Shown piece after piece: positions 25,684 through 34,921 of a stretch of 64,000 nt of DNA. Every line of letters starts with the position of its first letter. Position 1 is the first letter of the stretch. The notes under the pieces are model-generated. The model searched no databases. It worked only from the letters and a program-made list of their open reading frames with translations, and was not told where the DNA came from. The position numbers were made by a program, and so were the translations under genes. This DNA comes from Porphyromonadaceae bacterium FC4 (lineage in GTDB: Bacteria > Bacteroidota > Bacteroidia > Bacteroidales > Porphyromonadaceae): the NCBI GenBank assembly GCA_900120395.1, contig LT635553.1:788254-852253 (forward strand). Reading direction: 5' to 3'.

Positions 25684-26280
25684 TTAGTCAAGAGACGAAT
25701 CGGGATTGGTGATGGCTGATCGCTTCTTCTTTTTGTACGCAAGTGTTAGTCCGACTATGATGGCAATGACAAAGACCACAAGAAGGGCAAATAGGACAGG
25801 ATGGGTGCGGATAAAGTCCATGATGGTGTCCCAATGCTTGCCGGTGAACTTAAGGCTTTCGCCTAAGACTAAGTAGCGAAGAAACTTTCCCGCTGTCATG
25901 AACCCGAGTACTGCCCAGGCATTTGCCCGAAGCAATCCCAGAGCAACAGCAAAGAAATCTCCTACTCCGGGTAGGAAAACGAAGAAAGCCATCCATGCGC
26001 CTTTCCCCTGTAGGTAGTGGGTCCATCGATCTACCTTCTCCGGAGGCATCCCCAGGTACTTTGTGATCCACTCGCGCTTGCCCAGAGTACCAAGCCAGTA
26101 GCAGGTCATGCCGCCGAGGACGTTGCCAATGGTCGCCGCAGTGATCAGCGGCCAGTAGTCTGCACCGGTAGCCATTACGCCGGCAAGAACCACTTCGCTG
26201 CTGAAGGGGAGGATGGTGGCGGCGAGAAAGGCTGCGATAAAGACACCGATATATCCGTAGTTGATGAGAAAGTCAAGCAT
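25684..26280 (-). CDS. DedA/YqaA-family membrane protein
   Basis: A 198-residue inner-membrane protein of the VTT/DedA superfamily, YqaA type. It starts YGYIGVFIAAFLAATILPFSSE, with the conserved PFSSE re-entrant loop, and has GNVLGGMTCYWLG and the second-loop FLPGVGDFFAVALGLLR. DedA-type proteins are linked to lipid-carrier (undecaprenyl-phosphate) recycling or membrane homeostasis. The YqaA branch is not assigned a precise substrate. A basic C-terminal tail (YKKKKRS) suggests a cytoplasmic end. It lies 14 bases before the MATE gene and 3 bases after the membrane protein gene. Confidence 0.87.
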   Translation of the reverse strand: MLDFLINYGYIGVFIAAFLAATILPFSSEVVLAGVMATGADYWPLITAATIGNVLGGMTCYWLGTLGKREWITKYLGMPPEKVDRWTHYLQGKGAWMAFFVFLPGVGDFFAVALGLLRANAWAVLGFMTAGKFLRYLVLGESLKFTGKHWDTIMDFIRTHPVLFALLVVFVIAIIVGLTLAYKKKKRSAITNPDSSLD

Positions 26281-26283
26281 GGA

Positions 26284-27159
26284 CTAACTGAGTGAGATAA
26301 TACTTCCAACAAGGCACAGCACGACACCTCCGAAAAGGGCAAGCTTGAGTGGAAGGGTGTGTAGGGAGCTGACTAGGAGATAGTGAGCAGAGCTGCTGCA
26401 AAAGAAGAGTGCCCCAATAAGGTACCCATACTGTCCGCCATAGAAAAGAAAAAGGAGGATCATTAGCCACATCATCATGATATGCAGGAGTAGCATCCAG
26501 CGGTAGCGCGATATCGACCTCTGTTGAGTAAAATAGCTCTGCACCGACAGCCCAACAAAGATGATACCGATCCCTGAGAAGTAGAATGGTGACAGACTGC
26601 CGGGCGACGCGATGGCACCAAGTGGCGCAAAGTACTCCCAAAGCGTCTCCTTTACTACAGATAACTCCGGAGGAATAGTCAGCAGCAGTGCGATGAATAG
26701 CGTGGACAGCAATCCAAGCAGTAGTGCGGAGTGATGCCGAGCGGTGTTGAGCCCTAGGCGTTCGGACTTTTGCAATTGGACGGGCAACAGCAGCAGATAT
26801 CCGGGATGAATGAGCGTCAGCAGTGTCACCAGCAGTCCGGAGTTGAAGGTCAAAAACGGAGAATAGTGACGGGCATAGGCTACGACCATCAGTTCAACAA
26901 AGGCGATCACCGGCACTGTACTGACTAGTGCTAATGCACTTACATCGGTCGGTAACTGTCTGAGCAAAGCAAGAACGAGCAGTCCAAAAAGCAAAAGGGG
27001 TACCAGGTGCAGCCTTCGTGAGCCGTAGCACAGCAGACAGTGGTGGTAGAGTAGACCCATGAGGAGCAGAGCCAGTGCCCAGACCGTAATAGGCTGGGAC
27101 ATTAGCTCGGCGAGGGTCTCCTTAGCTTCGGGCCATATTTGCTGCAGTACTGAGCCCAT
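26284..27159 (-). CDS. polytopic membrane protein of unknown function
   Basis: A 291-residue integral membrane protein with about eight hydrophobic segments and almost no soluble part. I do not recognise a specific family. Conserved-looking polar positions in the membrane include FNSGLLVTLLTLIHPGYLLLLP near residues 122-145. It lies 5 bases after purD and 3 bases before the DedA-like gene, so it is transcribed with them. Similar small membrane proteins beside purD are a plausible Bacteroidota arrangement, but I cannot name one with certainty. Confidence 0.7.
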   Translation of the reverse strand: MGSVLQQIWPEAKETLAELMSQPITVWALALLLMGLLYHHCLLCYGSRRLHLVPLLLFGLLVLALLRQLPTDVSALALVSTVPVIAFVELMVVAYARHYSPFLTFNSGLLVTLLTLIHPGYLLLLPVQLQKSERLGLNTARHHSALLLGLLSTLFIALLLTIPPELSVVKETLWEYFAPLGAIASPGSLSPFYFSGIGIIFVGLSVQSYFTQQRSISRYRWMLLLHIMMMWLMILLFLFYGGQYGYLIGALFFCSSSAHYLLVSSLHTLPLKLALFGGVVLCLVGSIISLS

Positions 27160-27164
27160 GGTAT

Positions 27165-28436
27165 TTAGGTCAGGTCGTTCCCTATATCGTGTCGGCAGTA
27201 AGCGTTGTCGAAGTTGATAGTCCCGACTGAGTGATAAGCTTTCTCCCGAGCCTGAGTAATGCTGTCGGCTAGTACGGTCACTGCCAGCACACGTCCGCCA
27301 TTGGTCACGGTATTGCCATCATCGTCCACTTTGGTGCCGGCATGAAAGACGACCACATCGTCCGTCGGGGTAGGGATATTGGTGATGACAATCCCCTTTT
27401 CGTACTCTTCCGGGTAGCCGTTGCTCGCCATGATCACGGTGAGTGCGACCCCATCTCGCTCTTTGAGAGCCGGTAGGGTGTGCAGCCTCTCATCTTTGAG
27501 TGCCAGTAGATAGGGGACGAGGTCACTCTCGACTCTGGGCATTACCGCCTCAGTCTCCGGGTCACCCATACGGCAGTTGTACTCGATCACATAAGGGGTG
27601 CCATCGACGTTCATCAGACCAATGAATACAAAACCCTTGTAGACCTCAGGGGTCAGCCCTTGGATGGTTGGCTTCACGATGTCCTCCTCTACTTTTTTCA
27701 TGAAGTCTGAGTCTGCAAAAGGTACCGGTGAGACAGCCCCCATACCTCCGGTATTGAGTCCGGTGTCTCCTTCACCTATGCGCTTGTAGTCTTTTGCCAC
27801 GGGCAGGATCTTGTAGCTGTTGCCATCTGTGAGTACGAATACAGAGCACTCAATACCATCCAGGTACTGCTCGATGACCACAGTAGACCCTGCCGTGCCA
27901 AACTTGCCACTCAGCATCTCAGAAACTTCGCGGCAGGCATTGTCCAGGTTATCTATGATGAGGACACCCTTACCTGCTGCCAGTCCATCAGCCTTGAGTA
28001 CGTAGGGTCCGCCGGGAAGGCTTCTCAAGAACTCTTGAGCCTCCTTTGTTTCCCCCGTCTTGAATGCACGGTACTCAGCGGTGCGGATCCCCTGTTTTTT
28101 CATGAATTCCTTGGCGTGCTTCTTGCTGCTTTCCAGCTTTGCTCCCTCTGCAGTCGGTCCAACGATAGGTATATCCGGACAGAGAGTGGCGAGCTCATCA
28201 ACTATTCCATCGACCAATGGCTGCTCCGGTCCTACCACGACAAGCTCTACCTGATGATCTGTGATAAAGTTGGCTATCTCTCGAACGTTCCGAAGATCAA
28301 GAGCAACGCTTTCGCACTTGGAGAGGGCACCGGCATTTCCCGGGGCTATATATACTTTGTCGACAAGGGGGCTCTGCGCTATTTTCCAAGCCAGTGCTTG
28401 TTCCCTACCTCCGCTACCGAGTACTAGTGTATTCAT
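27165..28436 (-). CDS. purD: phosphoribosylamine-glycine ligase (GAR synthetase)
   Basis: A 423-residue cytosolic enzyme of purine synthesis. It joins 5-phosphoribosylamine and glycine with ATP. The PurD N-terminal domain begins VLGSGGREQALAWKI. The ATP-grasp domain shows LKADGLAAGKGV (about 175-190), GMGAVSPVPF, and the metal-binding NCRMGDPETEAVMPR (about 285-300). A C-terminal PurD domain follows. Length is normal. Its start overlaps the stop of the tripeptidyl peptidase gene by 4 bases, so translation is probably coupled. Confidence 0.97.
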   Translation of the reverse strand: MNTLVLGSGGREQALAWKIAQSPLVDKVYIAPGNAGALSKCESVALDLRNVREIANFITDHQVELVVVGPEQPLVDGIVDELATLCPDIPIVGPTAEGAKLESSKKHAKEFMKKQGIRTAEYRAFKTGETKEAQEFLRSLPGGPYVLKADGLAAGKGVLIIDNLDNACREVSEMLSGKFGTAGSTVVIEQYLDGIECSVFVLTDGNSYKILPVAKDYKRIGEGDTGLNTGGMGAVSPVPFADSDFMKKVEEDIVKPTIQGLTPEVYKGFVFIGLMNVDGTPYVIEYNCRMGDPETEAVMPRVESDLVPYLLALKDERLHTLPALKERDGVALTVIMASNGYPEEYEKGIVITNIPTPTDDVVVFHAGTKVDDDGNTVTNGGRVLAVTVLADSITQAREKAYHSVGTINFDNAYCRHDIGNDLT

Positions 28437-30577
28437 AAAAAGTCGTTGAAATATCTGGTGATTGTCATATATAGGTGAACCCTGTCCGGACCGATGACAT
28501 TATGTTCGTGTCCCGGATAGATCATATAGTCCGTTAGGACTCTGGATTTAATGGCGTTGTTGACAAAGTCCTGGGAGTTTTGCCAGACCACTACGGGGTC
28601 TACTGCACCATGGATGAGTAGGAGTCTTCCCTTGAGATCCTGCGCACGGGTGGTGAGGTCGCTCTGAGCATAGCCTTGGGGGTTTTCGTCCGGGGTATCC
28701 ATGTACCGCTCTCCATACATGACCTCGTAGTAGCGCCAGTCCATGACCGGACCACCTGCGACACCGACTTTGAAGACATCGTTGTGCGACAGCATCAGGT
28801 TGGTGGTCATGAAGCCTCCAAAACTCCATCCGTGTACACCCAGTCGGTCCATATCTGTATAGGGCAGACTTGCCAGGTACTCCACACCTTTCATCTGGTC
28901 TGCCATCTCACATACACCCAGCTGCCTGTGTATGACGCTCTCAAAAGCGTGGCCGCGGTTGGCGGATCCACGGTTGTCCAGGGTGAAAACGACATAGCCT
29001 TGCTCTGCCATGTAGGTATCCCAGTTGTACCTCAGACTGCGCCAGGAGTTCGTGACTAGCTGCGCATGAGGGCCCCCATATACATAGACGATCACCGGGT
29101 AGCGTCGTCCCTTTTCCAGAGAGTTGGGTCTGGTGATTTTATAGTAGAGATCGGTTACACCGTCTGCTGCCTTTATACTACCCAGCTCTACCACCGGTCG
29201 CATGTCTAGGTCACGTGGTAGGTCACAGCTCTGCAGTACATGAGCCTTCACTTTCTTCCCAAGCTCCAGCACTGTGGCTATCCCGGGAACGCTGATGCTC
29301 GAAAAGGCGTCGTAAGCCAAGCTATAATCGTTTGAGAGCTGTACGCTGTGTGTCCCATCCCCTGTGGTCAGCCTTTCGAGTCGCCCATTCTTTAGCAGCA
29401 CTCGGTATAGATCGGACCGGGTCGGGTGTTCCTTGTTGGCACTAAAGTAGGCGTATTTGCCCGCCGGATCAATGCCCCAAAACTCCATTACTTCCCACTC
29501 TCCATCTGTCAGCTGGCGAATCAGCTCTCCGGAAGTGTTGTACAGGTACAGGTGGTCAAAACCATTCACTCTGCTCAGACGAACAAAGAGGTTTGGCCGT
29601 GTGGGTACAAACTCTATCTTCCTCTGCGGCTCTATGTAGCGCTCGTTGCTTTCGGTCAGTACGGTTGCTTCCGACAGCCCCGTGCCTATATTGTACCTCT
29701 TGAGCTGGCATGTCTCCTGGTCGCGGCTAACCTCGTCTATGTACAGGTACTTTTCGTCCGGTGTCCAGGAGAGGTTGGTAAAGTATCGATCCTCGGGTGC
29801 TCCGGTCTCGAGGTAAGTGGTCTTGCCGGTAGCTGTGTCGTAGATCCCGATCGTCACGTGCTGTGAGGCACGACCCGCCATGGGGTACTTGATCGGGCTG
29901 TGCTTGGCAATGGGATCCTCCATCCGTACGATAGGGTAGGGGCTGACATTGCTCTGGTCGATACGGTAGAAAGCGACATAACGCCCACTGGGCGAGAAAA
30001 ACACTCCACCGTCGATGCCAAACTCTGAGCGGTGGGCAGCCTGACCATAGATAATATCCGGCGAAGCGTCGTCGGCAATGGCTCGGGGCTCTGTATCTCC
30101 GGGCTTGGCAATGTAGAGGTTGTACTCATCCGTCAGCATGAGGTAGTCTGCATTGGGACTGGGGTGTACCTCACCATAGGTTTGCCGAGAGATGGTGTAG
30201 TGACTCACGAGCTTCTTGGAGCGGTAGTCTATGAAGTAGATGTCATCTCCCACCGTGGCTTGTAGATAGCTCCCACTTCCGACCGGGTATGTGGCAGGCA
30301 AACTTTGGAGCGAAGAGCCACTCATGGACTGCCACTCGGCTGCGGTCAATATCGGGGTGGTGTTGTTCCCGTTTCTTGCAATGATCCGGTCGCCTTCGTA
30401 TATCAGAGCTCCTTCGGGAATAACCCCCATTACACGAGGCATTTCCGGTTGATGATCCCACCATGTGCGCCCTCCCGGGATGACATCATCCAGGGTCAGG
30501 GGCTGCGGACTTTGTGCCCGAAGTGACCAGCCGGTCAGTAAGACTGCCATCAGTAGTAAACTTTTCCTACAGTTCAT
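28433..30577 (-). CDS. ptpA: prolyl tripeptidyl peptidase-like S9 serine protease
   Basis: A 714-residue exported serine peptidase of family S9 (DPP IV type). The signal peptide ends around LRAQ. An N-terminal beta-propeller (about 60-480) precedes the alpha/beta hydrolase domain. The triad is Ser585 (GWSFGG), Asp660 (AVDPVV) and His692 (HEHN). Spacings of 75 and 32 residues equal those I recall for P. gingivalis PtpA, and Glu618 sits 33 residues after the serine, where PtpA has a glutamate that binds the substrate N-terminus. The stretch VFKVGVAGGP and the GPDRVHLY ending also fit PtpA. It releases tripeptides after proline from peptides in the periplasm or at the surface. A DPP4-like specificity is the alternative. 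It is the first gene of the operon with purD. Confidence 0.9.
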   Translation of the reverse strand: MNCRKSLLLMAVLLTGWSLRAQSPQPLTLDDVIPGGRTWWDHQPEMPRVMGVIPEGALIYEGDRIIARNGNNTTPILTAAEWQSMSGSSLQSLPATYPVGSGSYLQATVGDDIYFIDYRSKKLVSHYTISRQTYGEVHPSPNADYLMLTDEYNLYIAKPGDTEPRAIADDASPDIIYGQAAHRSEFGIDGGVFFSPSGRYVAFYRIDQSNVSPYPIVRMEDPIAKHSPIKYPMAGRASQHVTIGIYDTATGKTTYLETGAPEDRYFTNLSWTPDEKYLYIDEVSRDQETCQLKRYNIGTGLSEATVLTESNERYIEPQRKIEFVPTRPNLFVRLSRVNGFDHLYLYNTSGELIRQLTDGEWEVMEFWGIDPAGKYAYFSANKEHPTRSDLYRVLLKNGRLERLTTGDGTHSVQLSNDYSLAYDAFSSISVPGIATVLELGKKVKAHVLQSCDLPRDLDMRPVVELGSIKAADGVTDLYYKITRPNSLEKGRRYPVIVYVYGGPHAQLVTNSWRSLRYNWDTYMAEQGYVVFTLDNRGSANRGHAFESVIHRQLGVCEMADQMKGVEYLASLPYTDMDRLGVHGWSFGGFMTTNLMLSHNDVFKVGVAGGPVMDWRYYEVMYGERYMDTPDENPQGYAQSDLTTRAQDLKGRLLLIHGAVDPVVVWQNSQDFVNNAIKSRVLTDYMIYPGHEHNVIGPDRVHLYMTITRYFNDFL

Positions 30578-30608
30578 ATCTCTTTATTCTTGTTTATTTC
30601 CTACTAAG

Positions 30609-30616
30609 CAAAGATA
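30609..30616 (-). promoter_or_regulatory. -7 box before the ptpA operon
   Basis: CAAAGATA on the plus strand reads TATCTTTG on the minus strand, a perfect TAnnTTTG element 32 bases before the ptpA start. It lies 12 bases from interspersed-element copy 4, so the element occupies the region where the -33 box should be. Confidence 0.5.
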
Positions 30617-30627
30617 CCAAGGTTAGG

Positions 30628-30721
30628 GCAAAGTTTCCTACTGGAAACGTTTCGCTTCTATCCGTCAAATCACTTTCTTTCCTACTGGAAACATTTCTCT
30701 TCTATCCGTCAAATTTTTTGC
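30628..30721 (+). repeat. interspersed dimer element, copy 4 (94 bp)
   Basis: This copy has two bases fewer in the left end (GCAAAG). Both hairpins are perfect. It lies between trxA and ptpA, at the position of the upstream promoter half of ptpA. Confidence 0.95.
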
Positions 30722-30797
30722 CTTCGCACCAAGCGAAGAAAACGGGGAGGGTGAGTAGGGAAAACAGCGTGCCGGAGCTCGCAACTCATTTGGGCAT

Positions 30798-30832
30798 AAA
30801 AAAGGCGTAGCCGGGGTGTCCCGACTACGCCT
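30798..30832 (-). terminator. intrinsic terminator of trxA operon
   Basis: AGGCGTAG (30803-30810) pairs with CTACGCCT (30825-30832), continued by CGGG/CCCG inside after one mismatch, with a 4-base loop. On the minus strand a run of T follows immediately. It lies 25 bases after the trxA stop. Confidence 0.88.
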
Positions 30833-30857
30833 AGACTTGTCTTTGCGACGGCTGTTT

Positions 30858-31172
30858 TTAGAGCAGTTTGTCAACAGCCTCCTTGAGAGATGCTTTGCTC
30901 TGTGCACCTACCTTGCGGTCAACGACCTTACCGTCCTTGATGAAGAGGATGGTAGGTATGTTGCGTACAGAGTGTGTGGCTGAGGCGTCGGGGCTTTGGT
31001 CCACGTTGAGCTTGCCGATCAGCACCTTGCCCTCATACTCTGTTGCCAGCTCCTCGATGATGGGGGACACCATGCGGCATGGTCCACACCACTCAGCCCA
31101 GAAGTCTACCACCATTGGACGACCGCTCTCGATTTCTTTCTGTAGGTTCTCGTCTGTAAATTCAAATGCCAT
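30858..31172 (-). CDS. trxA: thioredoxin
   Basis: A 104-residue cytosolic thioredoxin of normal length. The redox centre is WCGPC with Cys29 and Cys32, preceded by VVDFWAEW, and the cis-proline loop is RNIPT near residue 73. There is no signal peptide. It reduces disulfides in cytosolic proteins such as ribonucleotide reductase and peroxiredoxins. It is the last gene after dnaE, 96 bases downstream, and ends at the terminator at 30803. Confidence 0.96.
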   Translation of the reverse strand: MAFEFTDENLQKEIESGRPMVVDFWAEWCGPCRMVSPIIEELATEYEGKVLIGKLNVDQSPDASATHSVRNIPTILFIKDGKVVDRKVGAQSKASLKEAVDKLL

Positions 31173-31268
31173 AATCTTATGTATTCTATGTAGTTAAAAA
31201 ATAGTTGTTATCCTTTTCCGGTTGTTTTATTCCTTCCCCTTCATGTGGTAAACAGTTGCCGGAGCATT

Positions 31269-34200
31269 TTAGTTCAATTCCACCTGAACGTCTTCATATT
31301 TATTGAGTCGATCTACGAAGTCTTGGGTAATCTCTTTTTTTGCCTTGGCGGGGGAGAGATGCAGCTCGACTCGATTGACCGGGTCCAAAAGTACGATCTC
31401 TACTTCGACGTTGCCTTCGTTGGCATCGTTTAATGCCGGACAGATGTCGTCATAAAACTCCTCGGTAAGAGCATACTCGGGTATGACCACCCGGAGTTTT
31501 GTGATCAGGGACTGGTAGACTTCGTCAAGCAGCTGGATGGAGTCAATATCTAGGTACATACGTGTGCCATCGCGATTGGGACTGACGTGTGCGGTCACGT
31601 ATATATAGAGTCCTTCTTTGCCGTAGTTGCCATACCGGACAAATTGATTGCTGAAAAGGGCTAGCTCTCCCTCTCCCTCGTAGTCCTGGATCTTGATGAT
31701 GCCGTAGGGATTGCCGGTGCGGGTGGTGCCCTCGCGATAGGAGGTGACTATTCCGCCGAAAGTGATGTCCTTATTTGCATAGTCCTCCAGGTGCCCCAGC
31801 TGTGGGCAGTGGATGTTGCACTTGTGCTGCAGCACCAGTGCATACTTGTCAAGTGGCGAGGCTGTGAGGTAAAGACCAAGGAGCTCTTTTTCTTTGGAGA
31901 GTCGGTCGATATCCGACCATGCGGGCATGCGCTCCTCCAGCTTGGGTTTGGACATTTCCTGGAAAGCGGTGTCTCCGAAGAGCGATATCTGGGCGGAGGA
32001 TCTTTCGGACTCTTGGCGTTGGTTGTACTTGACGAGTTGGTCTAGGAATGTTTCGCCTCTCATGCCTGAAGACGGGGTCAATAGATCTTCACGGCTGAAG
32101 CTCTCAAAAGCATCAAAAGCACCGGTCAGTGCCAAAAGCTCACACACCTTACGGGTGGCGGCACTCGAGGGCACGCGGTCAAAAAAGTCGTATAGGTCTG
32201 TGTAGTTGCCGTTTTTCTCTCTTTCGTCAATGATTGCGTTGGCGGCAGCTTTGCTAAACCCTTTGATCGCCCCCAGTCCGAAGCGGATATCTCCGTTGTC
32301 GTTGACCGAGAAGGCGTACTCGGACTCGTTGACATCAGGGCAAAGGACTTGGGTGTTGATCTTGTGGCATTCCTTGATGTACTTGCTTATTTCCGTAATG
32401 TTATTGACGTTCCGGCTCATGACTCCTGCCATGAATTCGCTGGGATAGTGAGCCTTGAGGTAGGCGGTCTGATAAGCTATCCAAGCGTAGCAGGCGGCAT
32501 GGCTCTTGTTGAATGCATAGGAAGCAAACTTTTCCCACTCGCTCCAGATCTTTTCCAGGACGGGTAGGGGATGACCATTGGCTTGTCCACCCTCAAGGTA
32601 CTTGTCTTTCAGACGCGCCATCTCTTCCAGCTTCTTTTTGCCCATTGCCTTGCGGAGGTTATCAGACTCCCCGCGGGTAAAGTTGGCAATCTTTCGGGAG
32701 AGAAGCATGACCTGCTCCTGGTAGACGGTAATGCCGTAGGTCTCCTTTAGGTACTCCTCCATGACCGGCAGATCGTAGGCTATCTGCTCTTCGCCATGTT
32801 TGCGGGCAATGAACGATGGGATGTTGTCCATAGGTCCCGGGCGATAGAGCGCCACCATGGCTATCAGGTCCTCAAACGTGGAGGGCTGCAACTGCATGAG
32901 GGACTTTTGCATCCCCGGGGACTCAAACTGGAATACTGCAGAGGTGTGTCCCTTGCTGAACAACTCGTAGGTGAGCTTGTCGTCAATAGGGATCGTGTTG
33001 ATGTCCAGGTCGATGCCGTGTCGGAGCTTGATGTTGTGCAGGGTCTCGCGGATGATGGAGAGTGTCTTTAGCCCGAGGAAGTCCATCTTGATGAGCCCGG
33101 TGGACTCAATGACGCTGCCCTCATACTGAGTGACCAGTATGTCTTGCCCGGTGTCGCTGTCCTTGGTTATCCAGGTGGGAACAATGTCAGAGATCGGGAC
33201 CTTACCGATAATGATCCCGCAGGCGTGCACGCCGGTGTTGCGTACCGTGCCTTCTAGCTGCATGGCGTAGTCAAGGACCTCCTGCTTGAGCTTGTCATTG
33301 CCGTAGTAGGCTTCTTTGAGCTCAGGGACGTTGTCGATGGCAGCCTTGATGTTGATCTTTTTTACCCCTTCGATCCGGTCCGGGATGAGCTTGGCGAGAG
33401 TGTTGGTCTCGGAGAGAGGAAGTGAAAGCACCCGGCCCACGTCTTTGATCGAACTCTTTGCCGCCATCGTGCCGTAGGTGACGATATGGGCGACATGGTC
33501 TGCGCCGTAGCGCTCAGTCACCCACTCCAGGATTTCCTGCCGACCATCATCGTCAAAGTCAACGTCAATATCCGGAAGGGAAATACGGTCCGGATTGAGA
33601 AAGCGCTCAAAAAGTAGTCCGTACTTCAGAGGGTCAAGGTCGGTGATTTTCAGCGAATAGGCTACCAGTGAGCCAGCTGCAGAACCTCGACCGGGACCGA
33701 CAGCTACACCCAGTTTTCGAGCGGCGGCTATGAAGTCCTGAACGATCAAAAAGTAGCCCGGGAACCCCATGCTCTTGATGGTGTTGAGCTCGAAATCCAG
33801 TCGGTCTTTTACTTCCTGCGAAAGGTCTTCTCCGTATCTTTTCTTTGCTCCTTCGTAGCTGAGGTGTCTCAGATAATCATCGGGATTGTCAAATCCCTCG
33901 GGCAGCGGAAAGTCCGGCATCAGTGGCGGATTGTCTATGGAGTAGAGCTCGACTTTGTCGAGGATCTCCATCGTGTTGGTCAGAGCCTCGGGAATGTCTG
34001 AGAATATCTCTGCCATCTCATCGTAGCTCTTGAGCCACTCCTGCTTGCTGTAGGTCAGCCGACCGGGATCATCAAAGGTCTTGCCCGTGCTGAGGCATAT
34101 CAGTCGCTCGTGAGCTTCACCGGATTCTTCGGCAGCAAAGTGCACATCGTTTGTGGCGATGACCTTCACGCCCGTTTCTTTGGCAAGCCGGATGAGTACC

Positions 34201-34904
34201 GCGTTGACCTCTTGTTGTTTTTCGAAAGTCTCCCGATTCCCTCTTGGCTTATCGGTCTTGTGACGCTGTAGCTCTAAATAGTAGTCCTCACCAAAAAGCT
34301 CCTTGAACCACAGTATGGCTTCCTTTGCTTCGTCCAGCTTACCTCGCATGATGAGCTGAGGGATCTCTCCACCCAGGCAGGCACTCGAGACGATCAAGTC
34401 TTTATGATACTCCTCAAGTAACTCTTTGTCGATACGTGGGCGGTAGTAAAACCCTTCTGTATAGGATCGGGACACCAGCTTGATGAGGTTTTTGTAGCCG
34501 TTGAGGTTTTTGGCCAGTACGATCAGGTGGTAGCCACTCCGGTCGCTCTCTTCACTCTTGGCGAGTCGTCCGTTTTTTGCGCAATAACACTCGCAACCGA
34601 TAATAGGGGTAAATACCTTTAGTCGGGTTGCTTCCAGCTCTTGTGTTAGTTCCGGAGTAGGAGCTTCTTCCAGTTTTTGCTCCAGCTCTTTGATCTTCTG
34701 GAGCACCGGCTTATTGAGCTTGGCGACGTAGTCTGTAAACTCTTTGATGCCAAACATCGCGCCATGATCCGTCAGTGCCACGCCTCTCTGCCCATCCGCT
34801 CTGGCAAGGTCGACCAGTTTTTTCACTGGAGATTGTCCATCCAAGATGGAGAAGTACGAGTGAACGTGAAGGTGTACAAAGGGCTTATAGGTTACTTGAT
34901 CCAT
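31269..34904 (-). CDS. dnaE: DNA polymerase III alpha subunit
   Basis: The 1211-residue replicative polymerase. The N-terminal PHP domain begins FVHLHVHSYFSILDG, with the HxH metal motif intact. The palm domain has the catalytic-aspartate segment LPDIDVDFDDDGR near residues 430-445. Further features are the GPGRGSAAGSL loop before it, helix-hairpin-helix sequence and an OB-fold near the C-terminus (ITFGGIVTSYREG). This is the DnaE1 type without a PolC-like exonuclease. It is encoded 17 bases after ligA, so two replication genes share one transcript. Confidence 0.97.
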   Translation of the reverse strand: MDQVTYKPFVHLHVHSYFSILDGQSPVKKLVDLARADGQRGVALTDHGAMFGIKEFTDYVAKLNKPVLQKIKELEQKLEEAPTPELTQELEATRLKVFTPIIGCECYCAKNGRLAKSEESDRSGYHLIVLAKNLNGYKNLIKLVSRSYTEGFYYRPRIDKELLEEYHKDLIVSSACLGGEIPQLIMRGKLDEAKEAILWFKELFGEDYYLELQRHKTDKPRGNRETFEKQQEVNAVLIRLAKETGVKVIATNDVHFAAEESGEAHERLICLSTGKTFDDPGRLTYSKQEWLKSYDEMAEIFSDIPEALTNTMEILDKVELYSIDNPPLMPDFPLPEGFDNPDDYLRHLSYEGAKKRYGEDLSQEVKDRLDFELNTIKSMGFPGYFLIVQDFIAAARKLGVAVGPGRGSAAGSLVAYSLKITDLDPLKYGLLFERFLNPDRISLPDIDVDFDDDGRQEILEWVTERYGADHVAHIVTYGTMAAKSSIKDVGRVLSLPLSETNTLAKLIPDRIEGVKKINIKAAIDNVPELKEAYYGNDKLKQEVLDYAMQLEGTVRNTGVHACGIIIGKVPISDIVPTWITKDSDTGQDILVTQYEGSVIESTGLIKMDFLGLKTLSIIRETLHNIKLRHGIDLDINTIPIDDKLTYELFSKGHTSAVFQFESPGMQKSLMQLQPSTFEDLIAMVALYRPGPMDNIPSFIARKHGEEQIAYDLPVMEEYLKETYGITVYQEQVMLLSRKIANFTRGESDNLRKAMGKKKLEEMARLKDKYLEGGQANGHPLPVLEKIWSEWEKFASYAFNKSHAACYAWIAYQTAYLKAHYPSEFMAGVMSRNVNNITEISKYIKECHKINTQVLCPDVNESEYAFSVNDNGDIRFGLGAIKGFSKAAANAIIDEREKNGNYTDLYDFFDRVPSSAATRKVCELLALTGAFDAFESFSREDLLTPSSGMRGETFLDQLVKYNQRQESERSSAQISLFGDTAFQEMSKPKLEERMPAWSDIDRLSKEKELLGLYLTASPLDKYALVLQHKCNIHCPQLGHLEDYANKDITFGGIVTSYREGTTRTGNPYGIIKIQDYEGEGELALFSNQFVRYGNYGKEGLYIYVTAHVSPNRDGTRMYLDIDSIQLLDEVYQSLITKLRVVIPEYALTEEFYDDICPALNDANEGNVEVEIVLLDPVNRVELHLSPAKAKKEITQDFVDRLNKYEDVQVELN

Positions 34905-34921
34905 TTATCTAGTGTCGTTTC

